From Betaproteobacteria bacterium GR16-43 (GTDB lineage Bacteria > Pseudomonadota > Gammaproteobacteria > Burkholderiales > Usitatibacteraceae), in the NCBI GenBank assembly GCA_001953215.1, contig CP019169.1, positions 2,666,001 to 2,730,000 of the forward strand: 64,000 bases of DNA, written 5' to 3'. Positions 36,501-45,900 of the stretch are shown here, one piece after another. Under the pieces are notes generated by a model. That model did not search any database, was not told where the DNA came from, and saw only the letters and a list, made by a program, of their open reading frames with translations. A program made the translations under genes and the position numbers. Positions within the stretch are counted from its first letter, which is position 1, and each line of letters begins with the position of its first letter.

Positions 36501-39500
36501 GAACGAGCGGTCGACCGGCGGCGCGGGCGAGTACGTGCCGCCGCCATCCTGCGTCGCGCGGATCGTGCACGTGCCCGTCGCGAGCAGCGTCACGGTGGTG
36601 CCGGAGACGGTGCACACGGCCTGCGTGAGCGAGGTGAAGGCGACGGCCTGGCCCGAAGTCGCCGTGGCCGCGATCGCGACGGGCGATTCATACAGCGCGT
36701 GGTCGGCGATCGCGGGGAAGTCGATCGTCTGGTCGGGCAGGGCCGGGCCCACGTTGAAGCTGCGCGTCTCGGCTTGCGGCGCGTAGGTCGCATTGCCCGG
36801 CGTCGAGGCCTGGATGGCGCATCGCCCGAGGCCGACGAGCGACACCGTTTGTCCCGAGAGCGTGCATACCGAAGGCGTGAAGCTGCGATACGAAACGGTG
36901 AAGCCGCCCGTGTTCTGCTGCAGCGTCGCGGTGACCGTGAACGGCGTCTGGTCGATCTCGCGATCGGGCAGCGCATTGAAGACCATCGCGTCGATCGTGT
37001 GGCGCACCTTCACCACGCGCGTGTGCGAGGCGGCGGGGAAGTAGCTCGCGTCACCGGGGTGCTTCGCGATGAGCAGGCAGTCGCCGCCCGCGGTCGCGGT
37101 GAAGTTGGGTGCCGCACCGCTGCAGTTCGAAGGCGTGAGCACGTCGATCGTCGGCGTGAACGCCGCAACGTTCGTCGCCGCGGTGGCGAAGAAGAGCCCG
37201 GGGTTGGTTTCCGCGGGTGCGTCGAGTGCCATCGCCTGTCCGAAGCCCGGCACGGACTGCGGCGTGTTCTGCGCCGCGCCACTCGTGTCGCCGTTGCCGA
37301 GTTGGCCGAAGTTGTTCGCACCCCAGCAAGTGAGGCGCCCGTCGAGGAGCACGGCGCACGTGTGACTGGCGCCGGCGTAGATGCCCTCGACGCCCAGCGG
37401 GCCGTTCACGGGCTGCGGGGAATAGTGCGGGTCGAAGGTGCCGTCGCCCAACTGGCCGTTGTCGTTCGCACCCCAGCACCAGGCGCGCCCGTCCATCGCG
37501 ATGAGGCAGGTGTGACGTCCGCCCGCGGCGACTTGCCGCACGAGCGTCGACGGATACGTGGCCACGGGCGTGATGGGCGTCGTGCTGAACGCGGTGGTGA
37601 GATTGCCGAGGCCGAGTTGGCCATCGGCATTCTCGCCCCAGCACACCAGGCTGTTGGCGATCGTCGCGCAGGCGTGCGCGGCGCCGACGGTGATCGAGGC
37701 GACGCCCGCGGTCAGGTTGAAGTTGTTGAGGGCGGTGTTGGCATCGGCCGTGCTGTTGTTGCCGAGTTGGCCGCGGTCGTTGGCGCCCCAGCACCGCACC
37801 GCTCCGTTGGAGATCCGCGCGCACGTGAAGTACGCGCCGGCGCGGACCTCGACCACGTTGGCGAGAGGCGTGCTGCCGGTCGACACGGTTACGGGCACGA
37901 GGCTCTGCGTGGTGGTGCCGTTGCCGAGCTGGCCGCGGCTGTTGTCCCCCCAGCACCTCACGTTGCCGTTGGTGAGCACGGCGCAAGCGTGGCGCGCGCC
38001 CGAAGTGATCTGGTTGACGGACAGGCCGGAGCCGTCGAGCCCGCTCACGGTGACCGGTGTCTGGCTGGGCGTCGTGGTGCCGTTGCCGAGCTGGCCCTTG
38101 TCGTTGGCCCCCCAGCACACGCCGGTGACGACGTTGCCGGCGGGGCTCGTGAGGCGCGGCGCGCACGAATGCGCTTCGCCCGACGAGACGGACGGCATCG
38201 TGGCGCCGAAGGACGAGAGGGAAAGCGGCGTGGACTGGATGCCGGGCGTGCCCGCTTCGCCGACCTGCCCGTCGGCATTGCTGCCCCAGCAGCGCGCGTT
38301 CAAGCCCCAGGTGCGCGTGCACGTGTGGTTCGCGCCGAGCCCCATCGTGGGATAGCGGCCCGAAAAGCCCACGTTGGCGGGCACGCGCTTGGTCGAGTTG
38401 TTGGTGCCGTCGCCGGCTTGCAGGCCCGAAACACCCCAGCACTTGCCGCGCCCGGAGACGGTGAGCGCGCAGAACGCATTGCCGCCGTTCAACACGGTGC
38501 CGTAGGGCGCGCCGTGGATCGAGCGGATGCCGGCTGGCAGGCCGTACACCGTCACGGGCACGCGCGAGTTGCTCGTCGTCGTGCCGAAAATGCCGCCGTT
38601 GTCGCCCAGCTCGCCGCTCACATTGCTGCCCCAGCACCGCACGGCACCGGTATCGAGCACCACGCAAGTCGAAGACGTCGTGGCCGCGATGTCGCGCGCG
38701 TTGCCACCGAGGTTCACCACTTGCACGGGCGTTTCGCTCGACGCATCGAAAGTGTTGATGCCGAGCTGTCCGGTGCTGTTGTCGCCCCAGCAGCTCACGG
38801 TGCCGTTGGCAAGCATCGCGCACGCGTGGGCGTAGCCGATGGCCACGCGCGCGACGCCGGTGAGCCCCGGCACGTCCGTTGCGTTGATGTCGAGGTTGCC
38901 GTCGAGCAGGTGGCGGCCCCAGCAGCGCACGGTGCCGCCGCCGTCGGGCACCACGGCGCACGTACGGTTGGCACCGACGGCCATGTGGAGCACGCCTTGC
39001 GGAAGTCCGGAGACCGTCGTGGGCAGGAGCACGTTGCCGCCCGAGTAGCCCAGGCCCAAGGCCCCGTCCGTGTTCTCGCCCCAGCACTGCACCGCGCCAT
39101 TGCGCAGCACCGCGCACGTGCGGCGATTGCCCGCGAAGATCTGCGCCGCAGGGCCCGCGAGCCCGGTGACCGTGGTGGGCACCAGCTTGTTGGCGGCGGT
39201 TCCGTCGCCCACCTGCCCGTAGCCGTTGTGGCCCCAGCACTGCACGAGGCCGTCGGTATTGAGCGCGCACGAATGGACTTCGCCGAGGGCGAGGGCCTGC
39301 GTCGTGCCGATGAGCCCGGTCACCGCGTTGCGCGTGAGCCGCGTGACCGTCGTGCCGTCGCCGACCTGGCCGAAGTCGTTGGTGCCCGAGCAGTAGGCCA
39401 GGTTGTCCGTGTCGATCGAGCACGCGTGCCTGCCACCGACCGCATACGCCGAGAGCGTCCAGTCGAAGTTGGCGGAGGCGGTCCGTGGTGCGAACGCCGC

Positions 39501-39566
39501 CGCGGTGCAGAGGGCGAACGCGAGGATGAGCTGCGATGCGTGCGCGAGATGGCCTGTTGTTTTCAT
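33600..39566 (-). CDS. Exported RCC1 double propeller, Ig-like, LamG-like, InlB-like, VCBS propeller protein
   Basis: At 1988 residues this is the largest complete gene. After a signal peptide (to about residue 32) come 14 RCC1-type repeats with the extracellular pattern 'H.CA...G.V.CWG.N..GQLG.GT' (about 35-740). Most repeats carry two cysteines, which suggests disulfide-stabilised blades. Then follow Ig-like repeats with 'CT[IV]RA', an InlB-B-like repeat, a concanavalin/LamG-like domain ('DDIGIEAWVKA', 'FYGGLIDEVRVFRF'), more Ig-like and InlB-like repeats, and seven VCBS blades ending 'GTGWRVSPVS'. ATG 39566 follows a strong GGAGGA. It is divergent from the SARP-like activator across 139 bp, so that protein is the likely regulator. 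Ligand unknown. Confidence 0.88.
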   Translation of the reverse strand: MKTTGHLAHASQLILAFALCTAAAFAPRTASANFDWTLSAYAVGGRHACSIDTDNLAYCSGTNDFGQVGDGTTVTRLTRNAVTGLIGTTQALALGEVHSCALNTDGLVQCWGHNGYGQVGDGTAANKLVPTTVTGLAGPAAQIFAGNRRTCAVLRNGAVQCWGENTDGALGLGYSGGNVLLPTTVSGLPQGVLHMAVGANRTCAVVPDGGGTVRCWGRHLLDGNLDINATDVPGLTGVARVAIGYAHACAMLANGTVSCWGDNSTGQLGINTFDASSETPVQVVNLGGNARDIAATTSSTCVVLDTGAVRCWGSNVSGELGDNGGIFGTTTSNSRVPVTVYGLPAGIRSIHGAPYGTVLNGGNAFCALTVSGRGKCWGVSGLQAGDGTNNSTKRVPANVGFSGRYPTMGLGANHTCTRTWGLNARCWGSNADGQVGEAGTPGIQSTPLSLSSFGATMPSVSSGEAHSCAPRLTSPAGNVVTGVCWGANDKGQLGNGTTTPSQTPVTVSGLDGSGLSVNQITSGARHACAVLTNGNVRCWGDNSRGQLGNGTTTQSLVPVTVSTGSTPLANVVEVRAGAYFTCARISNGAVRCWGANDRGQLGNNSTADANTALNNFNLTAGVASITVGAAHACATIANSLVCWGENADGQLGLGNLTTAFSTTPITPVATYPSTLVRQVAAGGRHTCLIAMDGRAWCWGANDNGQLGDGTFDPHYSPQPVNGPLGVEGIYAGASHTCAVLLDGRLTCWGANNFGQLGNGDTSGAAQNTPQSVPGFGQAMALDAPAETNPGLFFATAATNVAAFTPTIDVLTPSNCSGAAPNFTATAGGDCLLIAKHPGDASYFPAASHTRVVKVRHTIDAMVFNALPDREIDQTPFTVTATLQQNTGGFTVSYRSFTPSVCTLSGQTVSLVGLGRCAIQASTPGNATYAPQAETRSFNVGPALPDQTIDFPAIADHALYESPVAIAATATSGQAVAFTSLTQAVCTVSGTTVTLLATGTCTIRATQDGGGTYSPAPPVDRSFTVLPNPVATLNVARAGQGTGTVTSDLSGISCGGDCTEDFSAGTVVTLTATPDAGFYFRGWSGGGCAGAAPCTLTLAAGVTNVTATFSPPFEVMAQFRLGDDDPGAAIGQPANAITQASGFEQLYRTGTPQYVAGAAAQGIGILFNGTTDGYGIETVPSNDTDDIGIEAWVKASAASGNGVIAWIGQPGVNGFGIMRVGNLTRGYVGGTAVGSPFESVTGTDLTHVAFVRTNGTWHFYMNGFELGTSGAAPSEPYSTNTSVGYDGGSAGFYGGLIDEVRVFRFQPGTFATSKLNLRRLIADRPLGAPASVVVTSSPPGGFYPVGTPVHITVNLPAQYEFTNYNTNCAVTVITPSHLECDVTMTNDFNLFLGVREYRTFTILKNGTGTGRVIGFSDAFRLDCGPTCTTTLTPNGAALVKAIPDAGSVFAGWTPDCSLSADECIQAMNGQDRTVTATFNLVQQSQSITFDPLGDRSLAQTPFTVSATASSGLAVAFESLTMGVCTVTANSVALLTTGTCTIRATQGGSPAYLPADPVDRSFTVTPTQYTLTVITSGNGSVSGPGIDCGTTCSAILAGGTTVMLTATAGSGSTFAGWSGACTGTGPCSFTLDADRTVTASFTLNAPAKPSADFDGNGKGDLLFRNADGRGAIWLMNGLTIASSAEIFPAGTNWAVAQIADLNGDGKADLVWANPDGRVTVYLMDGTTATLKQNLLPAGGGWSVVGTGDLDGDGKADIVFQNVDGTVAAYLMNGALVTSGATILGPGTGWTVSLVADFDGDGKKDLFFTHSDGRAAIYLMNGLTPTATVQILNAGTGWTATHTADLNGDGKADIVWHNADGRTAVWLMNGTTMTSGTELLGAATGWAVTRVGDFDGDGKADLVFEHTDGRVAIYLMNGITPTATTQILNAGGGWSVRRVADLDGDGKADIVWENVDGRLAIWLMNGTAMASGAGVLGPGTGWRVSPVSQGP

Positions 39567-39635
39567 GGTTCCTCCGGGCGCTGCGTGCCTTTGAAGTCGA
39601 CGCGGCCATCCTGCTCGCGCGCGTTTCTTCCCGGT

Positions 39636-39661
39636 GTTAAGGCCGCGTTAATTCCCCGTTA
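39636..39661 (+). promoter_or_regulatory. 11-bp-phased GTTA repeats, candidate SARP operator
   Basis: GTTA occurs at 39636, 39647 and 39658, exactly 11 bp apart, in the divergent promoter region between the RCC1-VCBS gene and the BTAD activator. SARP-family proteins typically bind short direct repeats in 11-bp phase near the -35 region. The repeat is short, so chance cannot be excluded. Confidence 0.4.
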
Positions 39662-39705
39662 TGGGTCGCCGGACGAGGTGCAATGGGGTCCCCGATGGCC
39701 CCACA

Positions 39706-42700
39706 ATGGGTTCCATGGAATCCACCCTTCGCATCCGGCTGTTGGGCCGCCCCGCGTTCGAAGCGGGCACGGAACCCCTGGCTTGCGCCTCGCTGAAGGC
39801 GCAATGGCTGGTGGCGTACATCGTCCTTACGCGGGAGCGGCACGCGCGGACGCGCCTCGCCGCGCTGCTCTGGGCCGGCGCCGGCCAGCGCCACGCGTTG
39901 GGAAGCCTGCGGGTGGCGCTCACCAAGCTGCCGCCCGCGGTGCTCGCCTGCCTCGACGTCACGCGCGACACGATCGGCCTCGCGCGCGATGCGGCGTTCA
40001 AGCTCGATGTCGATGCCTTCACCGCGGCCTGCACCGGACAGGAAGTGGACGACTTGCGGAAGGCCTGCGATCTTTATTCCGGCGACCTGCTGCACGGCGC
40101 CGACGAAGACCTCGCGCCCGAATTCTCCGACTGGCTCTTCGCCGAGCGCAGCCGCCTGCGCGTGGCCGCGGCCGAAGCGCACGTGAAGCTCGCGCGCCGC
40201 CTGCACTCGCAGGGCGAACGCGACCGTGCACGCACGGTGGCCGACGCCTGGTTGCGGCAGGACCCGGCCAGCGAGGCGATGCACAAGCTGATGATGACGT
40301 GGCTCGCGCAGGGCGCGGGCGGCGACCAGGCCCTCGCGCACTACGAGGTCTACCGCCGCGCGCGTGCGGTCGCGCATGGCGCCGCGCCGTCGGAAGAGAT
40401 GTCGTCGTTCGCGGAACGCCTGCGGCATGGCGATTCGGCGCCGCGCGAGATGCCCGCGCGCATCGGGGCCGCCACGTCCTTCATCGGCCGCAACGACGAG
40501 CTGGCCGAATTGCGCGGGCTGCTCTCCGATCCCGCGTGCCGCCTGCTCACCATCCTCGGGCTGGGCGGCGTGGGCAAGACGCGCCTCGCGATGGCGTTGG
40601 CCGAACTCGAGGGTCCGTCCTTCGCCGACGGCACGCACATCGTGGCCCTCGACGGCCTGCAGGACCCGCGCCTGTTCGCGCAGACGCTCGCGCGCGCCTG
40701 CGGCCTGCAGCCCGCCGGTGCGGCCTCGCCGCTCGCGATCGTCACGGCCTTCCTGCGCGATCGCGCGGCGCTGGTCGTGCTCGATAACCTCGAACACCTT
40801 CTCGGCGGCGATGTGGACGACCCGCACGGCCTGCCCGCGCAGATCGCCGCGTTGCTGCGCGATACCGGTCCGCAATTGAAGATCGTTGCCACGTCGCGCG
40901 AAGCGCTGCACCTCCAGGAGGAGTGGCACTACGAACTCTCGGGCCTGTCGCATCCGGGCTCGGAGGCGAACGGCGACGCGCAGTCCTATCCCGCGGTGCA
41001 GTTCTTCGCGCAACGCGCGCGCCAGGCGTACGTGGGGTTCTCGCTCGCCGCGGAATTGCCGAACGTGGTGCAACTGTGCGAGCTGCTCGAGGGCCTGCCG
41101 CTGGGCCTGGAGCTCGCCGCGAGTTGGGTGCGCAACGTGCCGTGCGCGGAGATCGCCGCATCGCTGCGCGTGCGCGCGCAGGAGCTGCGCAGCCGCCACG
41201 TGAACCGCGCGCAGCGCCACCAGTCGCTCGGTGCCGTCGTCGCGTATTCGTGGGAGCGCCTGCCCGCGGAGCAACGCGAGGCCCTCTCGGGCCTGGGCGC
41301 TCTGCACGGTTCGTTCTCGCGCGAGGCCGCGGAGCACGTGGCGCAGGCGAGCCTGCGCACGCTCTCGGCGCTCACGGAGAAATCGCTGCTCTCGCGCGCG
41401 GGCGCTGGGCGCTGGCACCTGCACGAGGTCGTGCGCCAGTTCGCGTGGGACCAGCACGGTTCGACGACGAAATCGCGCGCGGGGCGGCAGGCCGCCGTGC
41501 TGAAGCGCCGCGACACCTTCTATCTCGATTTCCTGCGCAACATCCGTCCGCGCCTCGACAGCGCCGAGGAAGTCGGTGCGGTCACGGAGATCGAACTCGA
41601 GAGCCCGAACATCCGCCGCGCGTGGCAATCGGGTGCTGCCACGGCGAACGTCGCGGCCCTCGATGCGGCCGCGCCCGCATGGTTCGACTTCCTCGAGTGC
41701 CGCAGCTACGTGGCCGAAGGCCTGCGCGCGGCCGAGTCGTGGCTCGCCGCGGCGAAAAGTGCGGGGCAGCCGCTATCCGCGGCCCGCGCCATGACGCGCC
41801 GCGGAATCTTCGAGCGCTTCGCCGCCGAGAACACGCGTTCGCTCGCCACGCTCGACGAAGCGCTCGCCATGCTGGAGCCGGCGCAGGCCCCGGCGGAGCG
41901 CAGCCTGGCCCTCGCCGCGAAATCCTTCACGCTGTTTCTTCTCGGCCGCCTCGAGGATGCGGAGGGCATCGGAGCCCAGGCGCTGGCGGCCGCCGAAGCG
42001 GCGGGCGACCGTACCCTCATCGCCACGGCCTGCCGCGTGCGTGGCCTTGCCCTGGTGCAGCTCGGGCGGCGCGAAGAAGGCCGCGACCTCGAACGCCGTG
42101 CGCTCGAAGTGGCCACCGCGCTCGACAAGCCGAGCCTCGTGGCCGCTGCGCACAACAACCTCGCGCTGGCGGAGAACCACCTCGGCAACTATGCCGCCGC
42201 CGAAGCGGGCTACCAGAGCTCGCTCGAAGTGTGGCGCGGCGTGCACAACACCGTGAACGTGGGCCGCGCGATGCACAACCTCGGCGCGGTCTCCACGCGC
42301 AAGGGCGACTACATGCTGGCGCTGGAGCGCTACCAGGCGGCGCTCGAGCACCTGCGCAAGGCGGGCGACCGCAACCTGATCGCGTTGAACCTCATGTCGC
42401 AGGGCGACGCGCTGGTGCGCCTCGGGCGTTCCGCCGAAGCGCGCGCGCCGCTCGAACAGGCCCTCGCGATGGCCGAGCGCGACGGCAACATGCTGCCGGC
42501 GCTCGACGCGCGCATCGTGCTCGCGCAGGCCGCGATCGCGACCGGCGATCCCACCGAAGCCGCGCGCCACCTCGCGTTCGCTTTCGACGGCGCGTTGCAA
42601 CATCGTTTCCCGAACGTCCTGGCCGACGCGGTGCTCGTCGCCGCGCGCCTGCTCGTGGCGCGCGATCCCGGCGAGGCCTCGCGGGCCCACGGCTGGGCCC

Positions 42701-42882
42701 ACGCCGTCTCGCAGTTGCAGGAGGTGTCGATCACCGTGCGGCGCGATGCGCAGGCGCTGGTCGACGAGTTGGCGCCACAACGAACTTCGAAGACCCGCGA
42801 GGAACCGTCGCGGCGCGAACTCGTGGAGCTCGCGACCGACGCCGCGAGCTCGCTGCGGCGCCGGCCCGCGCAGGTGCGTTAG
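39706..42882 (+). CDS. SARP-like transcriptional activator with BTAD, NB-ARC-type ATPase and TPR domains
   Basis: The protein begins with a winged-helix-like segment typical of SARP regulators ('LRIRLLGRPAFEAG', 'RTRLAALLWAGAGQRHALGSLRVAL') and a BTAD helical domain (to about residue 245). A STAND/NB-ARC ATPase follows, with Walker A 'GLGGVGKT' near residue 285 and Walker B 'ALVVLDNLEHLL'. The C-terminal half is TPR-like ('AAHNNLALAENHLGNYAAAEAGYQ'). Starts at 39661, 39706 or 39715 are possible; 39706 best matches the family N-terminus (1058 residues). Such proteins integrate a ligand or partner signal through ATP-dependent oligomerisation and then activate transcription. It is divergent from 33600-39566 and convergent with 42957-47009, both RCC1-VCBS genes, which are the obvious candidate targets. 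Confidence 0.9.
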   Translation: MGSMESTLRIRLLGRPAFEAGTEPLACASLKAQWLVAYIVLTRERHARTRLAALLWAGAGQRHALGSLRVALTKLPPAVLACLDVTRDTIGLARDAAFKLDVDAFTAACTGQEVDDLRKACDLYSGDLLHGADEDLAPEFSDWLFAERSRLRVAAAEAHVKLARRLHSQGERDRARTVADAWLRQDPASEAMHKLMMTWLAQGAGGDQALAHYEVYRRARAVAHGAAPSEEMSSFAERLRHGDSAPREMPARIGAATSFIGRNDELAELRGLLSDPACRLLTILGLGGVGKTRLAMALAELEGPSFADGTHIVALDGLQDPRLFAQTLARACGLQPAGAASPLAIVTAFLRDRAALVVLDNLEHLLGGDVDDPHGLPAQIAALLRDTGPQLKIVATSREALHLQEEWHYELSGLSHPGSEANGDAQSYPAVQFFAQRARQAYVGFSLAAELPNVVQLCELLEGLPLGLELAASWVRNVPCAEIAASLRVRAQELRSRHVNRAQRHQSLGAVVAYSWERLPAEQREALSGLGALHGSFSREAAEHVAQASLRTLSALTEKSLLSRAGAGRWHLHEVVRQFAWDQHGSTTKSRAGRQAAVLKRRDTFYLDFLRNIRPRLDSAEEVGAVTEIELESPNIRRAWQSGAATANVAALDAAAPAWFDFLECRSYVAEGLRAAESWLAAAKSAGQPLSAARAMTRRGIFERFAAENTRSLATLDEALAMLEPAQAPAERSLALAAKSFTLFLLGRLEDAEGIGAQALAAAEAAGDRTLIATACRVRGLALVQLGRREEGRDLERRALEVATALDKPSLVAAAHNNLALAENHLGNYAAAEAGYQSSLEVWRGVHNTVNVGRAMHNLGAVSTRKGDYMLALERYQAALEHLRKAGDRNLIALNLMSQGDALVRLGRSAEARAPLEQALAMAERDGNMLPALDARIVLAQAAIATGDPTEAARHLAFAFDGALQHRFPNVLADAVLVAARLLVARDPGEASRAHGWAHAVSQLQEVSITVRRDAQALVDELAPQRTSKTREEPSRRELVELATDAASSLRRRPAQVR

Positions 42883-42956
42883 TCGGCGCCGCCGCCGTTT
42901 ACCAAAATTCTCCCGATCCGTGGGTTGCCACGGCCACCCCCGAGCCATTCCTCCAC

Positions 42957-45900
42957 CTACGGACTCACGCCGGAAACCACCCACCCCGTCCCCGGCCCCA
43001 GGATCTCGCTTCCCGACGTCATCGCCGTGCCGTTCATCAGCCACACCGCGACGCGGCCGTCCGTGTGCTCCCAGACGATGTCGGCCTTGCCGTCCTGGTT
43101 CATGTCCTGCACGCGCTTCGCGCTCCAGCCGCTGCCGGCGTTCAGGATCTGCGTCGTCTGCGCCGGCACGAGGCCGTTCATCAGGAAGATCGCGGCGCGG
43201 CCATCCGTGTGCCGGAAGTAGAGATCGGCCTTGCGATCGCCATCGAAGTCGGCCACATGCGTGACGGACCAGCCGGATCCGGCGTTGAGGATCCCGCTGC
43301 CGGAGGTCATGGCGGTCCCGTTCATCAGCCAGATCGCGACCGAGCCGTCGGTGTGCTGCCACAGCAGGTCGCTGCGGCCGTCGCCGTCGAAGTCGGCGAC
43401 GTGCGTCACGCTCCAGCCGCTGCCCGCGTTGAGGATCTGCGCGGTGGCGGTGGGTACGAGGCCGTTCATCAGCCAGATCGCCACGCGGCCGTCCGCATGC
43501 GTGAACAGGATGTCGCTCTTGCCGTCGCCGTCGAAGTCGCCGGTCTTCGTGGCGGTCCAGCCCGAAGGCGCCAGCAACGTGCCGCTGTTCGCGACCGCAC
43601 CGCCGTTCATCAGGTATGCGGCCACGGTGCCGTCGACGTTCTTCAGCAACAGGTCGGACTTGCCGTCACCGTCGAGGTCGCCCGTGGCGGTCACGGCCCA
43701 GCCGCCGCCCGCGGGCAGCAGGTTGGTCTTCGTGGCCGCGCTCGTGCGGTCCATCACGTAGATCGTGATGCGCCCGTCGGGGTGTTGCCACACGAGGTCG
43801 GCCTTGCCGTCGCCCGAGAGGTCGGCGATGTGCACCACGTCCCAGAGCGTTCCGGCGGGGAAGATCTCCGCGCTCTCCGCGGCGCCGAAGCCGTCCATGA
43901 TCCACGCGGCGAAGCGGCCGTCGGCGTGGTGGAACAGCAGGTCGCCGCGACGGTCGTCATTGAGGTCCAGGCGGGGCCCGGGCGGCGCGGGTTTCGTGAA
44001 GGTCGCGGTGATGGTCGCGTGCGCGCTCACCGTGAAGGCGCACGCGCCCAACCCGCTGCAGCCCCCGCCGCTCCAGCCGGCGAAGACCGAGCCGGTATCG
44101 GGAATGGCATTGAGCGTCACCGTGCTGCCCAGGTACAGCTGCGCGGTGCAGGGCGTGCCGCAGTAGACCGAGCCCGAGACCGTTCCGCTGCCGGCGCCCG
44201 CCTTCGCCACGCTGATCGTGAAGTAGGACGGCAGGATCGTGAACGTGCGGGTGACATCGGCCGCGGGTAGGTAAGTGGGATTGCCCGGCTGCGAAGCGAC
44301 GATCGTGCAGAGGCCCACGCCGTGGAAGGTGACCGTGTTGCCCGTCACCTTGCAGGTGGCGCTCGTGTTCGCCGTCGGCACGAACGAGAGGGGCAGTCCC
44401 GAGCTGGCCGTGGCGGCCAGGGTCATCGGGCCCAGGTGGATCATGATGTCGGCCGGCTGCGGGAAGTCGATCGCCTGCGAGAGCCGCTGGGTGGTCGAGC
44501 GGAACTCCGCTTGCACGACGCCCACCGTGAGCGAGGTCACTACCGTTTCGCCAGGCCCAGCGGCCGAGGTGTGGCGCACGCAGACGGTTTCACCGCTTGC
44601 GATCGTTCCGATCTCCACGGTGTACGTCCCCGTGCATCCGATCGAGTACTCGCCGTTGAACACCGAGATCGGCGCGGGCGCGGTGAGCCCGATGATCGTC
44701 ACCGGCGCCGAAGCCACCAGCGTCGACGCGGCCACGCCCGTGGCGTCGACGAACGCGAACGGCTCGGGCACCTTGTCGCCCTGTTGCACGGCCACGGGGA
44801 ATTCGCTGAGCAAGTAGAAGCCGTTGCCCAGCTGTCCGCTCGCGAAATCGCCCCAGCACTTGACGACGTTGGTGACGGTGAGCGCGCAGCTGTGGCGGCC
44901 GCCCGCGGCCACCGAGACGACGCGGCCGGTGTTCCTCACGGTCACGGGAGGGGGATTGCGCGTGGTGCGCGTGCCGTCACCGACCGCGCCGGCCGTGTTG
45001 ACGCCCCAGCATCGGGTCTCGCCGCCGGTCGTGATGAGGCACCCCTGGCCGCCGCCCGCGGTGATCGCCGCCACGCCGCTCGTCGCGCCGGTGAGGTTCG
45101 TCTGGAACCCCGAGTAGCCCTGGCCGCCGCACATCACGCCGCCGGTCTCGAGCAGGATGCAGGTGAACTGCTTTCCCGCGGCGATGCCGATCGCTTTCGC
45201 GGTCGTGCCGAGGCTCGCGTCGACGGGCGTGGAGCGGTCACCGGACACCAGGGCGCTCAGCTGCCCCGCGTTGTTGGCGCCCCAGCATTTGACCGTTCCC
45301 GCCGCGTCCGTGGGAGAAGCGCGCACGATCGCGCACGTGTGCAAGTCGCCGGTCGAGATCGCGAGGACGTTGGCGAGGCCTGGCACGTCGACCGGCACGA
45401 GGCTGTCGACGGTGGTGCCGTTGCCGAGCTGGCCGCGCGTGTTCAAGCCCCAGCACTTCACGCCGCCGGTCGCCGTGACCGCGCAGGAATGGCCGCCCCC
45501 TGAGGCGATGTCGGTCGCGCCGCTCGCGAGGCCGGTCACGGCCACCGCGTAGAGGGACGACACGCTGCCGTTGCCGGGCTTGTCGCCCCAGCACTGCACG
45601 CCGCCGGCCTGCGTGAGCGCGCAACTGCCGGTGGCGCCCGCGGAGACTTTCGCGACGGCGGGCAGCGATGCGCCCACCACGCTCGCGGGGTTGTAGCCGC
45701 TGGCCAATCGATGGCCGCGGCCCAGCTGGCCCGACTCGTTGGCGCCCCAGCAGGCGGCCTCGCCCGTGTCGAGGCTCACGCAGGTGTGCGCGTTGCCCGC
45801 GGAGAGCGACGTGACGTTGCCGAAGAGCGGCAGCGCGTTGACCGGGAACGTGGCGAAGAAGTTGTTGGCCATGCCGAGCTGGCCGTTGGAGTTGCTGCCC

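Noticed and set aside
42883-42956. Terminator or small gene between the convergent SARP-like and RCC1-VCBS genes
   Set aside because: The 74 bases hold no convincing stem with a T-tract and no open frame of note.
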